Source: Burkholderiaceae bacterium 26
GTDB taxonomy: Bacteria > Pseudomonadota > Gammaproteobacteria > Burkholderiales > Burkholderiaceae
NCBI GenBank assembly: GCA_000955795.1
Contig: JYOB01000003.1
Span: 1 to 64,000 of the forward strand
Direction of reading: 5' to 3'
Length of the DNA: 64,000 nucleotides
Under the pieces are notes generated by a model. The model was given only the letters and a program-made list of their open reading frames with translations. It was not told the DNA's origin and did not search any database. This document shows, one piece after another, positions 34,542-48,182 of the stretch. How positions within the stretch are numbered: the stretch's first letter is position 1; each line of letters opens with the position of its first letter. A program made the position numbers and the translations under genes.

Positions 34542-35036
34542 ATGAACCAAGCTGTCCGCTGGAAACCCAGCGTTACCGTCGCCGCCGTCATTGAACAAGA
34601 TGGGCGCTTTCTGCTGGTTGAGGAGCACACCGATGTCGGCTTGCGCCTGAACCAGCCTGCCGGCCATCTCGACCCAGACGAAAGCTTGGTCGACGCAGTC
34701 GCGCGCGAGGCGATGGAAGAAACCGCGTACAGTTTTGTGCCGACCGCCTTCCTGGGCTGCTACATGGCGCAGTTCCAACCGCCGCAAGGGGATCCGGTCA
34801 CCTATGTGCGGATGGCATTTACCGGCGAGCTCGGCCCCCAAGACCCGCGCCGCACGCTGGACGACGGCATCGTCCGCACCGTGTGGATGACGCCGGATGA
34901 AATCCGCGCCAGCCGCGAACGCCATCGCAGCCCGTTGCTGCTCGCCTGCGTCGAGGATTACCTAGCTGGCAAGCGCTACCCGCTCGACATCATCCATACG
35001 CACGCCAGCGTGTACGGGTTCGGAGCGCAGCCATGA
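34542..35036 (+). CDS. Nudix hydrolase, NudJ/phosphatase-like
   Basis: Hydrolase of nucleoside diphosphate-linked or pyrophosphate compounds, 164 residues. The Nudix box starts at [16 protein letters not shown] and continues MEETAY: all Glu/Arg metal ligands are present but the last Gly of the consensus is Ala. The opening [21 protein letters not shown] is typical of NudJ, which in E. coli lies next to mnmA as well. Its stop overlaps the mnmA start (ATGA), so the two are translationally coupled. The substrate is not predictable. Confidence 0.85.
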   Translation: MNQAVRWKPSVTVAAVIEQDGRFLLVEEHTDVGLRLNQPAGHLDPDESLVDAVAREAMEETAYSFVPTAFLGCYMAQFQPPQGDPVTYVRMAFTGELGPQDPRRTLDDGIVRTVWMTPDEIRASRERHRSPLLLACVEDYLAGKRYPLDIIHTHASVYGFGAQP

Positions 35037-36145
35037 GCAAGAAGCGCATCGTCGTCGGGATGTCCGGCGGGGTGGATTCGTCCGTCACCGCGTGGCTGCT
35101 CAAACAGCAGGGTTACGACGTCGTGGGCCTGTTCATGAAGAACTGGGAAGACGATGACGACAGCGAATACTGCTCGACCCGGCAGGACTGGATCGACGTG
35201 GTATCGGTGGCCGACCTGATTGGCGTGGACGTGGAAGCCGTCAACTTTGCCGCCGAGTACAAGGACCGCGTCTTTGCGGACTTCCTGCGCGAATATTCGG
35301 CTGGCCGCACGCCCAATCCCGACGTGCTTTGCAACGCCGAGATCAAGTTCAAAGCCTTCCTCGATCACGCGATGGCCCTGGGTGCCGACACGATCGCGAC
35401 CGGGCACTACGCCCGCGTGCGCGAGGTCGATGGCCGCTTCGAGCTGCTCAAGGCGTTCGATCACACGAAAGATCAAAGCTACTTCCTGCACCGGCTGAAC
35501 CAGGCACAGCTCTCGCGCACGCTCTTCCCGCTGGGCGAGATGCCGAAGACGAAGGTGCGTGAGATCGCCGCCGAAATTGGCCTACCGAACGCCAAGAAAA
35601 AGGATTCCACCGGCATTTGCTTCATCGGCGAGCGGCCGTTCCGCGATTTCCTCAACCGCTACCTGCCGACCAAGCCCGGCCCGATCAAGACGCCCGACGG
35701 CAAGACCATCGGCGAGCACATTGGCCTGGCGTTCTACACGCTGGGGCAGCGCAAGGGCATCGGCATTGGCGGCAGCCGCGACGGCAACGGCGATGCCTGG
35801 TACGTGGCCCGCAAGGACATGGCGGCCAACACGTTGTATGTGGTGCAGGGTCACGATCACCCGTGGCTGCTAGCGCACACCGTGCACGCTGATGATCTGA
35901 GCTGGGTGGCCGGCCAGGCACCCGTCGAAAGCACCCATCTTGGCGCCAAGACGCGTTATCGCCAGGCGGATGCGCCTTGCACGGTCGAGCGCGCCGCAGA
36001 TGGCGCGCTCACGCTGACCTTCCCTGAGGCGCAGTGGGCTGTCACGCCAGGCCAATCCGCCGTGCTGTATGACGGTGAAATCTGCCTGGGTGGCGGCATT
36101 ATTTCGTCCGCTGAACCCGCTGTCGTGGAAAAGGCGGTCGCCTGA
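35033..36145 (+). CDS. mnmA: tRNA-specific 2-thiouridylase
   Basis: Thiolates U34 of Glu, Gln and Lys tRNAs. The PP-loop is GMSGGVDSS (9-17), the catalytic cysteines are Cys100 ([12 protein letters not shown]) and the Cys of [10 protein letters not shown]. At 370 residues it is of normal length. It is coupled to the Nudix gene by a four-base overlap. Confidence 0.96.
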   Translation: MSKKRIVVGMSGGVDSSVTAWLLKQQGYDVVGLFMKNWEDDDDSEYCSTRQDWIDVVSVADLIGVDVEAVNFAAEYKDRVFADFLREYSAGRTPNPDVLCNAEIKFKAFLDHAMALGADTIATGHYARVREVDGRFELLKAFDHTKDQSYFLHRLNQAQLSRTLFPLGEMPKTKVREIAAEIGLPNAKKKDSTGICFIGERPFRDFLNRYLPTKPGPIKTPDGKTIGEHIGLAFYTLGQRKGIGIGGSRDGNGDAWYVARKDMAANTLYVVQGHDHPWLLAHTVHADDLSWVAGQAPVESTHLGAKTRYRQADAPCTVERAADGALTLTFPEAQWAVTPGQSAVLYDGEICLGGGIISSAEPAVVEKAVA

Positions 36146-36235
36146 TCGGTTTTTGCAACACTGCGTTGTGTCGGCTGCGGCTGTTGCGGCACTCGTTTAA
36201 GCTTGCGCCCTGATTTGTCTCACACAGGGTTGGTC

Positions 36236-37834
36236 ATGCTGCCACGTCGCTACTGGGCCTTTGCGGGCGTTGTGCTGTTGTTTGCCGTCACCGCGGGGTT
36301 TGCGATAGCGGGGCGTCTGCATTGGGTGTGTGCGGTCATCCCGGGCATGTTCGTCATCCTCGGCGTGCACGACATCACGCAGACGCGCCATTCGGTGCTG
36401 CGCAACTACCCGCTCTGGGGCCATTTCCGCTTCCTGTTCGAATTCATTCGCCCGGAAATCCGCCAGTACTTCGTTGAAGACGACACCGACGAAAAGCCGT
36501 TCTCGCGCGCCCAGCGCAGCATCGTTTATCAGCGCGCCAAGGGAGAAGTCGATAGCCGCCCGTTCGGCACCGAAGTCGATGTGAAGGTGGCGGGGCACGA
36601 GTGGATCGGCCACTCGCTGGCGCCCACGCGCATTGCCTCGTCGGACTTTCGCGTGATGGTGGGCGAGGGCCGCGCCAAGCCGTATTCCATGTCGGTGTTC
36701 AACATCTCGGCGATGAGCTTTGGGGCGCTGTCGGGCAATGCCATTCGCGCGCTCAACCGCGGTGCGAAGCTCGGCAACTTCATTCATGACACGGGTGAGG
36801 GTTCGATCTCGCCGTATCACCGCGAAGAGGGCGGAGACCTGATCTGGGAAGTGGCGTCGGGCTACTTCGGCTGCCGCGACGCGAACGGCCGCTTCGATCC
36901 GGACCGCTTTGCCGAGCAGGCGCGCAGCCCGCAGGTGAAAATGATTGAGGTGAAGCTGTCGCAGGGTGCCAAGCCGGGGCACGGTGGCGTATTGCCTGCC
37001 GCCAAGGTGACGCCCGAGATTGCCGCCACGCGTGGCATTCAGATCGGCAAAGACTGTATTTCGCCGGCCGCGCACTCGGAGTTCAGCACGCCACTGGGGC
37101 TGCTGCAGTTTGTGGACCGGCTGCGCGTGCTGTCGGGCGGCAAGCCGACCGGCTTCAAGCTCTGCATCGGGCATCCGTGGGAGTTCTTCGGCATCGTCAA
37201 GGCGATGCTGGAGTCGGGCATCCTGCCGGACTTCATTGTTGTCGATGGCGCGGAGGGTGGCACGGGTGCGGCGCCGCTCGAATTTACGGACCACGTCGGC
37301 ACGCCGCTGCAGGAAGGGCTGCTGCTGGTGCACAACACGCTGGTGGGTGCCAACCTGCGCGACAAGATCAAGATTGGCGCGTCAGGCAAGATCGTCACGG
37401 CGTTTGACGTGGCGCGCACGCTGGCAATGGGTGCCGACTGGTGCAACGCTGCGCGCGGCTTCATGTTTGCGCTCGGCTGCATCCAGGCGCAGAAGTGCCA
37501 CACCGACCGCTGCCCGACCGGCGTAGCAACACAAGACCCGTCTCGGCAGAAGGCGCTCGTCGTGCCCGACAAGGCGGAGCGCGTGCATCAATATCACGCG
37601 CACACCTTGCATGCGCTGCTGGAACTGACGCAGGCTGCCGGCTTGCAGCATCCGGCGGATTTTCGCGCGCACCACATCGTGCGGCGCGTGTCGGGCAACG
37701 AGGTGCAGTTGCTCTCCGCGCTGCTCAAGTACCTGGAACCCGGCGACCTGCTGGCCGGGCGGTACCGCTATCAACTCTATGAGCGCTACTGGCCGATGGC
37801 CCAGGCCGAACGGTTTGATCCGGTGGCCGTGTAA
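36236..37834 (+). CDS. FMN-binding glutamate synthase family protein
   Basis: Resembles the FMN/iron-sulfur core of glutamate synthase large subunit without its amidotransferase part. Two hydrophobic segments at the N-terminus (about residues 5-45) suggest membrane anchoring. The core shows SVFNISAMSFGALSGNAI, KPGHGGVLPAAKVT, DGAEGGTGAAPLEF and the cysteine region CIQAQKCHTDRCPTGVATQD, as in GltB. The ATG at 36236 was chosen over a TTG at 36203. The true reaction of these stand-alone proteins is unclear. Confidence 0.82.
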   Translation: MLPRRYWAFAGVVLLFAVTAGFAIAGRLHWVCAVIPGMFVILGVHDITQTRHSVLRNYPLWGHFRFLFEFIRPEIRQYFVEDDTDEKPFSRAQRSIVYQRAKGEVDSRPFGTEVDVKVAGHEWIGHSLAPTRIASSDFRVMVGEGRAKPYSMSVFNISAMSFGALSGNAIRALNRGAKLGNFIHDTGEGSISPYHREEGGDLIWEVASGYFGCRDANGRFDPDRFAEQARSPQVKMIEVKLSQGAKPGHGGVLPAAKVTPEIAATRGIQIGKDCISPAAHSEFSTPLGLLQFVDRLRVLSGGKPTGFKLCIGHPWEFFGIVKAMLESGILPDFIVVDGAEGGTGAAPLEFTDHVGTPLQEGLLLVHNTLVGANLRDKIKIGASGKIVTAFDVARTLAMGADWCNAARGFMFALGCIQAQKCHTDRCPTGVATQDPSRQKALVVPDKAERVHQYHAHTLHALLELTQAAGLQHPADFRAHHIVRRVSGNEVQLLSALLKYLEPGDLLAGRYRYQLYERYWPMAQAERFDPVAV

Positions 37835-37854
37835 CGCTCGCGGCTTTCCATTGA

Positions 37855-38463
37855 TTATTGCGGCTGGGTTTCCATGAAACTCGGCCGCTTCTCAATGCGC
37901 GTGTAGAACGAAGCGAGATTGGCGTGACGTTCGCGCCAATCGATCTGCGGCTGGCGGAAATCCAAGTAGGCAAGCGCGCAGCCGACGGCGATGTCGGCCA
38001 GCGTCAGGTGGTTGCCGTTGCACCAAGTCTTGTCAGCCAGGCCTTGCGACATGGCTTGCAGCGCCTGATCGATCTTGTGGGTCTGGCGCGCGAGCCACGT
38101 TTCGCTGCGTTGCTCGGGCGTGCGCTGCGTATGTTCGATGCGCAGCATGAGCGCGGCGTCGAGCAGGCCGTCGGCCAGCGCCTCCCAGCAGCGCACTTCC
38201 ACGCGTTCACGGCTCGAAGGCGGAATGAGGCGCGCCACCGGCGACAGCGTGTCGGCATATTCCGCAATCACGCGCGAGTCGAACAGGGCGCCGCCGTCGT
38301 CCATCACCAGGCAGGGCACTTTGCCCAGCGGGTTGAACTGGTGGATTTGCGTACTTGCGCTCCACACGTCTTCCAGCACGAACTGGTAGTCGATTTTCTT
38401 TTCAGCCAGGACGACGCGCACCTTGCGGGTGTACGGGCTGGCATGCGATCCGATCAGTTTCAT
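37855..38463 (-). CDS. Glutathione S-transferase family protein
   Basis: 202 residues with an N-terminal thioredoxin-like domain (LIGSHASPYTRKVRVVLAEK; then NPLGKVPCLV with the cis-Pro and DSRVIAEY with the gamma-glutamyl-binding Ser) and a helical C-terminal domain including LTLADIAVGCAL. The ATG at 38463 gives the normal start; a frame from 38685 would add 74 unrelated residues. Substrate unknown. It converges with the FMN-protein gene, with 20 bases between stops. Confidence 0.85.
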   Translation of the reverse strand: MKLIGSHASPYTRKVRVVLAEKKIDYQFVLEDVWSASTQIHQFNPLGKVPCLVMDDGGALFDSRVIAEYADTLSPVARLIPPSSRERVEVRCWEALADGLLDAALMLRIEHTQRTPEQRSETWLARQTHKIDQALQAMSQGLADKTWCNGNHLTLADIAVGCALAYLDFRQPQIDWRERHANLASFYTRIEKRPSFMETQPQ

Positions 38464-38561
38464 AGGCGTGTCATGTTGGAGGCGGAAGTATAGCTGCGCA
38501 CTTTCCCGAGTGCGCTGCGCGGCGCCCGAACCCAACTCAACCAAACGGAGGCTTGCTTTAG

Positions 38562-40076
<1,515 letters not shown>

Positions 40077-40109
40077 TTGTTTCAAAAATTTGGTGGTGCC
40101 GTGTGAAGA

Positions 40110-40145
40110 ACGGCCCGCTCTCGAATTCGGGGGCGGGCCGTTTTG
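40110..40145 (+). terminator. Rho-independent terminator after purB
   Basis: AACGGCCCGC / GCGGGCCGTT stem followed by TTGCTTTG. Confidence 0.75.
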
Positions 40146-40186
40146 CTTTGTAGCTTCCGAAGAAGCTTTTGCCCGGCCGCTCCCAT

Positions 40187-40203
40187 TGACATGCCTAGTC
40201 AAT
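40187..40203. promoter_or_regulatory. Inverted repeat TTGAC-N7-GTCAA upstream of the cytochrome b561 gene
   Basis: TTGACATGCCTAGTCAA is a five-base inverted repeat with a seven-base spacer; its left part is also a perfect -35 hexamer (TTGACA). It lies in an AT-rich patch about 140 bases before the gene. A regulator site or just a promoter; -10 not clear. Confidence 0.3.
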
Positions 40204-40339
40204 CAAAAAATTTGAATTTCTCGATGAACTTAAGGCTGCCTTGGCCGGTCGGATCGCGCAAATAATGCACAATCGTTTGGCGTCGTGGTCATACCCACAG
40301 GCGCCGCCTACTGAGCGCTCCAAAATACCGAGGGAACCG

Positions 40340-40921
40340 ATGTCACAAGCCGCCCACTCGAATCTCGCCATGCGCGGCGCCGCTGACCACGGCGCCTATG
40401 CCAAACCCGCGATTGCGATGCACTGGATCGTCGCGCTGCTGATCTTCGCGGCCTTTGGGCTCGGTCTGTACATGACCGATATCCCGGGTTTTACGCCCAC
40501 CAAGCTGAAGCTGTTCTCGTATCACAAGTGGATCGGCATCACGGTGCTGATCTTTGCGGTGCTCCGTGTGCTGTGGCGCCTGACGCACCCCGCCCCGGGG
40601 CCCGTGCCGGGCATGCCAAAGTGGCAGCACGCCGCCGCGGAAGCCGCGCACGTCGGGCTGTATCTGCTGATTCTTGCTGTGCCGTTGACGGGTTATCTGC
40701 TGAGCGTCGCAGCCGGCGTCAAGGTCGTCTATCTCGGCCTGTGGGAACTGCCGATGCCGTTCGACAAGAGCGATGCGCTGAAAGACATCTTCAGCATGGC
40801 GCACGAATGGCTGAACTGGACCATGGCGGCCATCGTCGTGCTGCACATCCTGGCTGCGCTCAAGCACCACGTCGTCGATCGTGACGGCACGCTGCGCCGC
40901 ATGGTGCCTTTCCTCCGCTGA
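40340..40921 (+). CDS. Cytochrome b561 family protein
   Basis: Four-helix inner-membrane di-heme cytochrome (193 residues). Heme-ligand His candidates are in AIAMHWIVALL, SYHKWIGITV, EAAHVGLYLLIL and the last helix LHILAALKHHVVDRDGT. It is followed by two YceI genes on the same strand, a frequent grouping in betaproteobacteria; b561 probably passes electrons related to quinone or superoxide chemistry in the membrane. The ATG at 40340 has AGGGA just before it. Confidence 0.88.
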   Translation: MSQAAHSNLAMRGAADHGAYAKPAIAMHWIVALLIFAAFGLGLYMTDIPGFTPTKLKLFSYHKWIGITVLIFAVLRVLWRLTHPAPGPVPGMPKWQHAAAEAAHVGLYLLILAVPLTGYLLSVAAGVKVVYLGLWELPMPFDKSDALKDIFSMAHEWLNWTMAAIVVLHILAALKHHVVDRDGTLRRMVPFLR

Positions 40922-41014
40922 TTTCCAAACGCGCCGCTGCACGGTGTGCCGGCGCTCTGCCTTTCCATCCTGACCAAGACTGCCGGCATGGCCCGGCCTG
41001 ACTGAAGGAGTCTG

Positions 41015-41590
41015 ATGATGAAACGTTTTGTGCGCCCCCGCGCCATTGCCCTGGTTGCTGCCGGCGCGCTGTCGATCGCTGCCGTATCGGTATCGGCCAT
41101 CGCCCAGGTGGATGCCGCCAAGAGCAGCGTCACCGCCACCGGCAAGCAGCTCGGTGTGCCGATGGATATCAAGTTCGGCAAGTTCGACGCCGCCGTCAAT
41201 TACAACCCGGCCAATGTGGCTGCCTCGACGGCGAAGGTCGACATCGACGTGACGAGCGTTGACGTCGGCAGCAAGGAATACAACGACGAACTGAAGAAGA
41301 AGGACTGGTTCGACACCGCCAAGTATCCGAAGGCGACGTTCGTATCGTCCGCATTCAAGCCTGGCGCGGGCGGCAAGGTGGATGTGGTCGGCAAGCTGAC
41401 CATCAAGGGCGTCACGCAGGACGTGACGGCACCTGTGACGTTCAAGCAGGAAGGCGCTAATCAGATCTTCGAAGGCGCGCTGCCGGTCAAGCGCAACGTA
41501 TTCAAGGTGGGTGACGGTGAGTGGAAGGACACGTCGGTCGTCTCGGACGACGTGACGATCAAGTTCCGCGTTGTCATCGCCAAGAAGTAA
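41015..41590 (+). CDS. YceI family periplasmic protein (first copy)
   Basis: 191 residues with a signal peptide (to about residue 31, VSAIA). The lipocalin-like YceI fold is indicated by SSVTATGKQLGVPM, DVGSKEYNDELKKKDWFD and YPKATFVSSAF. YceI proteins bind isoprenoid quinone-like lipids. Two adjacent ATGs (41015, 41018) are possible starts; AAGGAG precedes both. Paired with a second, diverged YceI copy. Confidence 0.88.
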   Translation: MMKRFVRPRAIALVAAGALSIAAVSVSAIAQVDAAKSSVTATGKQLGVPMDIKFGKFDAAVNYNPANVAASTAKVDIDVTSVDVGSKEYNDELKKKDWFDTAKYPKATFVSSAFKPGAGGKVDVVGKLTIKGVTQDVTAPVTFKQEGANQIFEGALPVKRNVFKVGDGEWKDTSVVSDDVTIKFRVVIAKK

Positions 41591-41653
41591 CCAGAAGTCT
41601 CAATCCAACGATTTTCGGCCCCCGTGTGCCGCTTTTATTCCGCAGGAGTTCTC

Positions 41654-42250
41654 ATGAAATTGCGTACCCTCGTTGCCGCACTGTCGGCCGTTGCTGCCAC
41701 TGCCGCCTTTGCTGCACCGGCCACGTACCAGCTGGATCCGAGCCACACCTACCCGAGCTTCGAAGCTGACCACATGGGCGGTCTGTCGAAGTGGCGCGGC
41801 AAGTTCGAGAAGTCCAGCGGCACCGTGACGCTGGATCGCGCCGCCAAGACTGGCAGCATCGACGTGACCGTGCAAACCGACAGCATCGACTTCGGTCTCG
41901 CCAAGATGAACGAGCACGCCAAGAGCGCCGAGATTTTCGATGTGGCCAAGTACCCGACCGCCACGTTCAAGGGCAACTTCACGAAGTTCAAGGGCGACGT
42001 GCCGACCGAAGCCGAAGGCCAGTTGACGCTGCACGGCGTGACCAAGCCGGCCAAGCTGGAAATCGACGCGTTCAAGTGCATGCAGCATCCGATGCTCAAG
42101 CGTGAAGTCTGCGGCGCCGATGCCGAGATGAAGTTCAAGCGCGACGACTTCGGCGTCGACTACGGCAAGGCCTACGGCTTCAACATGGAAACCAAGCTGA
42201 AGATCCAGGTGGAAGGCATCAAACAAGACACCAGCGTAGCGCAGCAATAA
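41654..42250 (+). CDS. YceI family periplasmic protein (second copy)
   Basis: 198 residues with signal peptide (to about AFA-AP, residue 20). [19 protein letters not shown] and the closing [11 protein letters not shown] are typical of YceI; this copy is closer to the E. coli form than the first. Two Cys (FKCMQ and EVCGAD) may form a disulfide. It starts 63 bases after the first copy behind GCAGGAG. A perfect hairpin terminator follows. Confidence 0.9.
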   Translation: MKLRTLVAALSAVAATAAFAAPATYQLDPSHTYPSFEADHMGGLSKWRGKFEKSSGTVTLDRAAKTGSIDVTVQTDSIDFGLAKMNEHAKSAEIFDVAKYPTATFKGNFTKFKGDVPTEAEGQLTLHGVTKPAKLEIDAFKCMQHPMLKREVCGADAEMKFKRDDFGVDYGKAYGFNMETKLKIQVEGIKQDTSVAQQ

Positions 42251-42274
42251 GCCTGGCAAACGTCACAGCCAATG

Positions 42275-42304
42275 AAAAAGCCCCGCAGCTGCGGGGCTTT
42301 TTTG
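42275..42304. terminator. Bidirectional terminator between yceI and secF
   Basis: AAAAAGCCCCGCAG / CTGCGGGGCTTTTTT is a perfect palindrome serving the converging yceI and secDF transcripts. Confidence 0.9.
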
Positions 42305-42347
42305 TTGCCCGAAGAATGAGTCCTCCGGGCAGTGTGGGGCAGTCTCT

Positions 42348-43319
42348 TCAGACCTGCGCACCGAAGTTAGGATCGTCTTCTTTCGGGCCGCCGGCCTTCT
42401 TTTCAGACTTGACCAGGTCTTCACGCTTGACGCCTAGCCACATGCACAACGCGGCTGCCACAAACACCGAAGAGTAGATACCGAACAGAATACCGATCGT
42501 CAGGGCCAGAGCGAAGTAGTGCAGCGTCGGGCCGCCGAATACCAGCATCGACACCACCATCATTTCGGTCGACCCGTGGGTGATGATCGTGCGCGAGATG
42601 GTGCTGGTAATCGCGTGATCGATCACCTCGTGCGTGTTCATCTTGCGGTACTTGCGGAACGCTTCGCGGATCCGGTCGAAAATCACCACGGATTCGTTGA
42701 CCGAATAGCCGAGCACCGCCAGCACCCCCGCCAGCACCGACAGCGAAAATTCCCACTGGAAGAAGGCGAAGAAGCCCAGGATGATCACGACGTCGTGCAG
42801 GTTGGCGATCACACCCGCCACGGCAAACTTCCATTCGAAGCGGATCGACAGGTAGATCACGATGCCGATCACCACGAACAGCAGCGCCAGCAGGCCGTCG
42901 GTGGCGAGTTCCTTGCCGACCTGCGGGCCGACGAACTCAACGCGCTGCAGCTTGGCGTCAGGGTTGACGGCGTTCAGGGCCGTCATCACCTGCTGGCTTT
43001 GCACGGCCGAGGCGATGGGCTTGCCGTCCGGACCGTTCTTGAGCGGCAGGCGGATCATCACGTCGCGCGAGGTGCCGAAGTTCTGCACCTGCGCATCGGC
43101 ATAGCCGAGCTTCTCAACGTCGCCGCGGATCTTCGGCAGATCGGCGGCCTGGGTGTAAGCGACTTCCATCACCGTACCGCCAGTGAACTCCACCGACAGG
43201 TGCAGCCCCTTGTGGAACAGGAAGAAGACAGCGGCGATAAACGTCAGGAACGACAGCGCGTTGAGAATCAACGCGTGCTTCATGAACGGAATGTCGCGGC
43301 GGATGCGGAAAAACTCCAT
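42348..43319 (-). CDS. secF: Protein translocase subunit SecF
   Basis: Inner-membrane protein (323 residues, six helices) that works with SecD to finish protein export using the proton gradient. Features: first helix after IPFMKHALILN, periplasmic region, then SVNESVVIFDRIRE and RTIITHGSTEMM. Downstream of secD by 77 bases. Confidence 0.95.
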   Translation of the reverse strand: MEFFRIRRDIPFMKHALILNALSFLTFIAAVFFLFHKGLHLSVEFTGGTVMEVAYTQAADLPKIRGDVEKLGYADAQVQNFGTSRDVMIRLPLKNGPDGKPIASAVQSQQVMTALNAVNPDAKLQRVEFVGPQVGKELATDGLLALLFVVIGIVIYLSIRFEWKFAVAGVIANLHDVVIILGFFAFFQWEFSLSVLAGVLAVLGYSVNESVVIFDRIREAFRKYRKMNTHEVIDHAITSTISRTIITHGSTEMMVVSMLVFGGPTLHYFALALTIGILFGIYSSVFVAAALCMWLGVKREDLVKSEKKAGGPKEDDPNFGAQV

Positions 43320-43396
43320 GGTCTGCCCTTTGTGGCGACCGCCCCTTTTGTGCCGGGGCGGTGCCGGTTATGCGAGATTCGTTGTGGGTGGCGTGA

Positions 43397-45286
43397 TTAC
43401 TTGGCGGGCGATTGCGTGTTCGTATTTCCCGGCTTCCACACCTGCCCGATCGCGACGCTCTGCAGCTTCTTCTTGCGGCCGTACCAGAGATTCACGAGAC
43501 CGCGGTTGAAGAACACCGCCGAGAACATGGACGTGCCGATCCCCAGGCAGTGCACGATCGCGAAGCCGCGTACCGGGCCCGAACCAAAGGCAATCAGGGC
43601 CAGACCGGCGATGAGCGTGGTCACGTTCGAATCGAGGATGGTTGCCCAGGCGCGGTCAAAACCGGCGGCGATGGCCATCTGAGCCGATGCGCCGCTGCGC
43701 AGCTCTTCACGCACGCGTTCGTTGATGAGCACGTTGGCGTCAATGGCCATACCGAGCGCCAGCGCGATTGCCGCGATACCCGGCAGCGTGAGCGTGGCCT
43801 GCAGCATGGAGAGCAGGGCGATCAGCAGGAACACGTTGACGCCCAGGGCTGCCACCGAGAACGCACCGAACAGCATGTAGTACAGCACCATGAACACCGA
43901 GATGGCGAGGAAGCCGTACAGCGCTGAATCGAAGCCCTTCTTGATGTTGTCGGCACCCAGCGACGGGCCGATGGTGCGCTCTTCGATGATCTCCATCGGC
44001 GCCGCCAGCGAGCCTGCACGCAGCAGCAGTGCCAGATCCGAAGCTGCCTCGGTCGAGCCCATGCCAGTGATCTGGAAGCGCGAGCCCAGTTCTGACTGGA
44101 TGGTCGCCACCGTCAGCACTTCGCCCTTGCCCTTTTCAAAGAGCACGATGCCCATGCGCTTGCCGATGTTGTCACGCGAGACATCGCGCAGCATGCGGCC
44201 GCCCTGGCCGTCGAGCGTGATGTCGACCGACGAGTTGTGATTCTGGTCAAAGCCGGCCGAAGCGCTGGTGATGCGATCACCGGTGAAGATCACCTGCTTT
44301 TGCAGCAGCACCGGGGCGCTGCGGCCTTGCGTGAACAGCTCGTCGCCCAGCGGCACCGGATCGCCGGCACGCGGCACGAGCGGCGCGTTCGGATCTGCCA
44401 GGCGCGCTTCCAGTGTGGCGGTGCGGCCAATGATGTCCTTGGCCTTGGCCGTGTCCTGCACGCCCGGCAGTTGCACGACGATGCGGTCCGGACCCTGCTG
44501 CTGGATCACCGGTTCAGCCACGCCGAGTTCATTCACCCGGTTATGCAGCGTGACGATGTTCTGCTTGACCGCGTTGTCCTGCACTTCCTTCATCGCAGCG
44601 GCGGTGAAGGTACCGGTGAGCGTGGCGCCGTCGGCGCTCTTGTCCACGGTGTAGGCCAGTTCGCGGGTCGAATCGGCCAGCAGCGCACGGGCGCGGTCGG
44701 CCTCGTCCGGGGTGCTGAACTTGATCGTGATCGTGTTGTTGTTGCGGTCGATGCCGCTGTGGCGGATGCCCTTGTCACGCAATTGCGTGCGGATGTCGCC
44801 GGCCAGCGAATCGAGCTTCTTCGTCACCGCGCCGTTCATGTCGACCTGCAGCAGGAAGTGCACGCCACCGCGCAAATCGAGGCCCAGGAACATCGGTTTG
44901 GCAAAGAACGGCGCGCCACTCAACCAGCGCGGCGAGCCCGGCAGCAGGTTCAGCGCCACGATGTAGGTCGGATCCGTTTGATCGGTGTTCAGGCCGCGGG
45001 CCAGGACGTCCTTGGCCTTGAGCTGCGTGTCGGTGTCGGCAAAGCGCACGCGCACGCTGGCGGAGGTGCCGTTGTTGTCAAAGAACACGCCGTCAGGCTG
45101 AATGCTGGCCGCGGCCAGCAGGCTTTCGACCTGCTTTTGCACGTTCAGGTCGACCTTGACGGTGGCCTTGCCCGAAGACACCTGCACAGCAGGTGCCTCA
45201 CCGAAGAAATTCGGCAGCGTATAGAGGAACCCAATGGCAAGCGCCACCAGGATCACAATGTATTTCCAGAGCGGATAGCGATTCAT
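43397..45286 (-). CDS. secD: Protein translocase subunit SecD
   Basis: Partner of SecF (629 residues, normal). First helix near the N-terminus (YPLWKYIVILVALAIGFLY), a large periplasmic region with LGLDLRGGVHFLLQVD, and five more helices with GMAIDANVLINERVREEL. Lies in the usual queA-tgt-yajC-secD-secF order. Confidence 0.96.
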   Translation of the reverse strand: MNRYPLWKYIVILVALAIGFLYTLPNFFGEAPAVQVSSGKATVKVDLNVQKQVESLLAAASIQPDGVFFDNNGTSASVRVRFADTDTQLKAKDVLARGLNTDQTDPTYIVALNLLPGSPRWLSGAPFFAKPMFLGLDLRGGVHFLLQVDMNGAVTKKLDSLAGDIRTQLRDKGIRHSGIDRNNNTITIKFSTPDEADRARALLADSTRELAYTVDKSADGATLTGTFTAAAMKEVQDNAVKQNIVTLHNRVNELGVAEPVIQQQGPDRIVVQLPGVQDTAKAKDIIGRTATLEARLADPNAPLVPRAGDPVPLGDELFTQGRSAPVLLQKQVIFTGDRITSASAGFDQNHNSSVDITLDGQGGRMLRDVSRDNIGKRMGIVLFEKGKGEVLTVATIQSELGSRFQITGMGSTEAASDLALLLRAGSLAAPMEIIEERTIGPSLGADNIKKGFDSALYGFLAISVFMVLYYMLFGAFSVAALGVNVFLLIALLSMLQATLTLPGIAAIALALGMAIDANVLINERVREELRSGASAQMAIAAGFDRAWATILDSNVTTLIAGLALIAFGSGPVRGFAIVHCLGIGTSMFSAVFFNRGLVNLWYGRKKKLQSVAIGQVWKPGNTNTQSPAK

Positions 45287-45396
45287 CTTGGAATGCAGAG
45301 AGGCGACGCCGAGGGCGCGGGCGCGGATTCTTAGAATAGGCGCTGCCTGGGGTTCCGGCGCCAGCGCAATCGTGCGCGGCGCCGGGATGGGCCGAT

Positions 45397-45729
45397 TTAC
45401 AGTGCCTTGAGCGTGCCCTTGGGCAGCACGGTCGTCACGGCGCTCTTCTGAACGGTGATTTCGGTGTTGGCAGCGATTTCCACGGTGACATACTGCTCAG
45501 CCACCTTGCTAACCTTGCCCAGAATGCCACCAGCGGTGACGACTTCGTCGCCCTTGGCCAAGGCTTCGAGCATCGCCTTGGTTTCTTTCTGGCGCTTCAT
45601 TTGCGGGCGGATCATGATGAACCACAGCACCACGAACATCAGGATGATGGGCAGGAAGCTCATCAGGCCACCCGCGGCACCACCAACAGCCGGTGCAGTT
45701 TGCGCGTAAGCGTCGGAAATCAGGAACAC
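45397..45729 (-). CDS. yajC: Preprotein translocase subunit YajC
   Basis: Single-helix accessory of SecDF (110 residues). Hydrophobic segment about 24-42 (LPIILMFVVLWFIMIRP), then QMKRQKETKAMLEALAKGDEVVTAGGI, the conserved YajC stretch split here by its usual charged loop. Confidence 0.94.
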   Translation of the reverse strand: MFLISDAYAQTAPAVGGAAGGLMSFLPIILMFVVLWFIMIRPQMKRQKETKAMLEALAKGDEVVTAGGILGKVSKVAEQYVTVEIAANTEITVQKSAVTTVLPKGTLKAL

Positions 45730-45835
45730 GTCAGAACTCCGTAATGGTTCGTCAATCGGTCAAAAATCGGACCCGACATTCTACCATTGCGATGCTGCGG
45801 CAAATGGGCGCGTCCAGCGCCCTGATGAGGCGCCT

Positions 45836-48051
<2,216 letters not shown>

Positions 48052-48182
48052 GAAAAGTGGCGCAGACGTGGATTGCGCCAAGTGATGGTGGCGGGCGCCG
48101 GTACAATCGGGCGACTCGCAAAGTTCGCCATTGTAAACGCCCTGTGCCGCCTCGCGCCCGTTCCGCAACTGATGCTGCTCCT

